A stretch of DNA of 23,634 nucleotides from Porphyromonadaceae bacterium UBA4262 (lineage in GTDB: Bacteria > Bacteroidota > Bacteroidia > Bacteroidales > Muribaculaceae): contig DGWI01000044.1 of assembly GCA_002396085.1 (NCBI GenBank), positions 1 through 23,634 on the forward strand. The letters run 5' to 3'. The notes under the pieces are model-generated. The model saw only the letters and a program-made list of their open reading frames with translations, ran no database searches and was not told the origin of the DNA. The translations under genes were made by a program, and so were the position numbers. Below are positions 22,513 to 23,634 of this stretch, piece by piece. Position 1 is the first letter of the stretch. Each line of letters starts with the position of its first letter.

Positions 22513-22684
22513 TGTCTCGTCACGAATTGTTCAATTGCACGAATGTGAGTATTTAAGAATTTTCTTCCGTTCTGTCGAGTTTGTAATCTAGCCGTGTGCG
22601 AACAATGGATTTGTAATCCGTCACAACAAATGTTGTGCTGTTGCCACTTTTTGAGACAGAATTATGTTATAAAACATAAAATAT
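22513..22684. other. tcdA-pckA spacer with palindromes
   Basis: No gene is seen. TTTGTAATC occurs at 22580-22588 and 22610-22618; the second copy is part of a hairpin GGATT-TGT-AATCC (22607-22619). A perfect palindrome CACAACA-AA-TGTTGTG lies at 22622-22637, about 50 bp upstream of the pckA -33 box. It could be an operator or part of a weak tcdA terminator. Confidence 0.5.
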
Positions 22685-22715
22685 TTTGCCATGTCGTGTC
22701 TTTGCACTACCTTTG
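22685..22715 (+). promoter_or_regulatory. Promoter of pckA
   Basis: TTTG (22685-22688), 19 bp, TACCTTTG (22708-22715). The predicted leader of about 68 nt begins with a small imperfect hairpin (22718-22739, ends GCCT and AGGC). Confidence 0.75.
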
Positions 22716-22789
22716 CAGCCTGGTCTAGCGCGTCTAGGCAAAAATACATGTTTGAGAATTTATTAATTTTAAAAGTAAAGATATAGATT

Positions 22790-23634
22790 ATGGCAAGATT
22801 TGACAAGGCCGTTCTGGCCGAGAAGTACGGCATCACTGGTGTGACCGAGGTGCTCTACAACCCCTCTTACGAGGTTCTGTTCAACGAGGAGACCAAGCCC
22901 GGGCTCGAGGGCTACGATCGTGGTGTCGAGACCGAACTGGGTGCAATCAACGTGATGACCGGCGTGTTCACCGGTCGTTCGCCCAAGGACAAATTCATCG
23001 TCATGGACGACCAGTCGCGCGACACTGTGTGGTGGACCAGCGACAACTACAAGAACGACAACAAGCCTGCCTCGATCGAGACCTGGAATGCCCTCAAGCA
23101 GCTGGCTCAGAAGGAACTTTCGGGCAAGAAGCTCTATGTCGTCGACGGCTTCTGCGGCACCCACAAGGATACCCGCATGAAGGTGCGCTTCATCATGGAG
23201 GTGGCATGGCAGGCACACTTCGTGACCAACATGTTCATCCGCCCGCAGAATGAGGAGGAGTTTGACCAGGAGCCCGACTTCGTGGTGTACAACGCCAGCA
23301 AGGCTAAGGTCGAGAACTACAAGGAACTGGGTCTGAACAGCGACACCGCTGTGGTGTTCAACGTCACCAGCAAGGAGCAGGTGATCATCAACACCTGGTA
23401 TGGTGGCGAGATGAAGAAGGGCCTGTTCTCGATGATGAACTACTTCTTGCCACTCAAGGGCATCGCTGCCATGCACTGCAGTGCCAACACCGACATGAAC
23501 GGCGAGAACACCGCTATCTTCTTCGGTCTGTCGGGCACCGGCAAGACCACGCTGAGCACCGACCCCAAGCGCAAACTCATCGGTGACGACGAGCATGGCT
23601 GGGACGACGAGGGCGTGTTCAACTTCGAGGGCGG
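22790..23634 (+). CDS. pckA: Phosphoenolpyruvate carboxykinase (ATP), N-terminal part, cut by the window end
   Basis: The frame runs open from ATG at 22790 to the window edge, giving 281 of the usual 530-540 residues. PEP carboxykinase interconverts oxaloacetate + ATP and PEP + CO2 + ADP; in gut Bacteroidales it usually runs towards oxaloacetate for succinate and propionate formation, gaining ATP. GVFTGRSPKDKF holds the substrate arginine (R63). NTWYGGEMKKG (201-211) carries the metal-site lysine. H229 in MHCSAN is a metal ligand. GLSGTGKTTLS (246-256) is the kinase-1a P-loop, and IGDDEHGW (264-271) is the kinase-2 region. The N-terminus MARFDKAVLAEKYGI is like other Bacteroidales PckA, supporting this start. 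It has a strong promoter. Confidence 0.97.
   Translation, partial: MARFDKAVLAEKYGITGVTEVLYNPSYEVLFNEETKPGLEGYDRGVETELGAINVMTGVFTGRSPKDKFIVMDDQSRDTVWWTSDNYKNDNKPASIETWNALKQLAQKELSGKKLYVVDGFCGTHKDTRMKVRFIMEVAWQAHFVTNMFIRPQNEEEFDQEPDFVVYNASKAKVENYKELGLNSDTAVVFNVTSKEQVIINTWYGGEMKKGLFSMMNYFLPLKGIAAMHCSANTDMNGENTAIFFGLSGTGKTTLSTDPKRKLIGDDEHGWDDEGVFNFEG

Noticed and set aside
22769..23596. Minus-strand frame of 275 codons opposite pckA
   Set aside because: The plus strand encodes PEP carboxykinase with all expected motifs.
1..23634. CRISPR array
   Set aside because: The repeated words in the spacers are 7-21 bp, lack regular 30-40 bp unique spacers and have no cas genes nearby.

Overview
The window looks like chromosomal DNA of a Bacteroidales bacterium (Bacteroidota), probably near Prevotellaceae or Muribaculaceae; I cannot fix the genus. 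The evidence is the Bacteroidetes promoter form (TTTG, 19-21 bp, TAnnTTTG) found before several genes, the lack of ribosome-binding sites, a secreted protein whose tail resembles a type IX secretion sorting signal, a TPR-membrane-AraC regulator, and AT-rich short-word repeats in most spacers. Most genes are GC-rich; the stretch from about 18.9 to 21.5 kb is clearly AT-richer.

Layout. Bases 1-23 look like the outer end of an IS3/IS150-type insertion sequence. A secreted protein (208-2430, minus) and a membrane-bound AraC-type regulator (3103-4779, minus) follow, separated by a repeat-rich spacer. The core is a minus-strand operon from 14611 down to 4945: atoD, kal, kce, kdd, kamA, kamB, kamC, kamD, kamE. 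It encodes the characteristic steps of anaerobic lysine fermentation: L-lysine to L-beta-lysine (KamA), to 3,5-diaminohexanoate (KamDE, cobalamin-dependent), to 3-keto-5-aminohexanoate (Kdd), to acetoacetate plus 3-aminobutyryl-CoA (Kce), to crotonyl-CoA (Kal), with AtoD as one subunit of the CoA-transferase. KamB and KamC are two ATPases thought to keep the aminomutase active. The partner subunit AtoA and the later butyryl-CoA steps are not in the window. A second promoter appears to serve kamDE, and a strong hairpin terminator closes the operon.

Divergent from the operon is a plus-strand set: a C69 dipeptidase, a small lipoprotein and a GntP-family permease (14855-18737). Peptide hydrolysis next to amino-acid fermentation makes physiological sense, but the link is inference.

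Next comes an AT-rich accessory block: a nuclease-helicase protein (PD-(D/E)XK-like plus DUF2075/Schlafen group 3 helicase), an overlapping 46-codon ORF, and a 71-residue unknown, ending at a tRNA-Leu(CAA) gene. The window closes with tcdA (tRNA modification) and the first 281 codons of pckA (PEP carboxykinase), each with a clear promoter.

The best candidates for something not well described are the nuclease-helicase plus small-ORF cassette, the KamB/KamC pair, the missing atoA, a GC-rich palindromic repeat present twice (once inside the lysine operon), and the short-period word repeats that fill many of the spacers.
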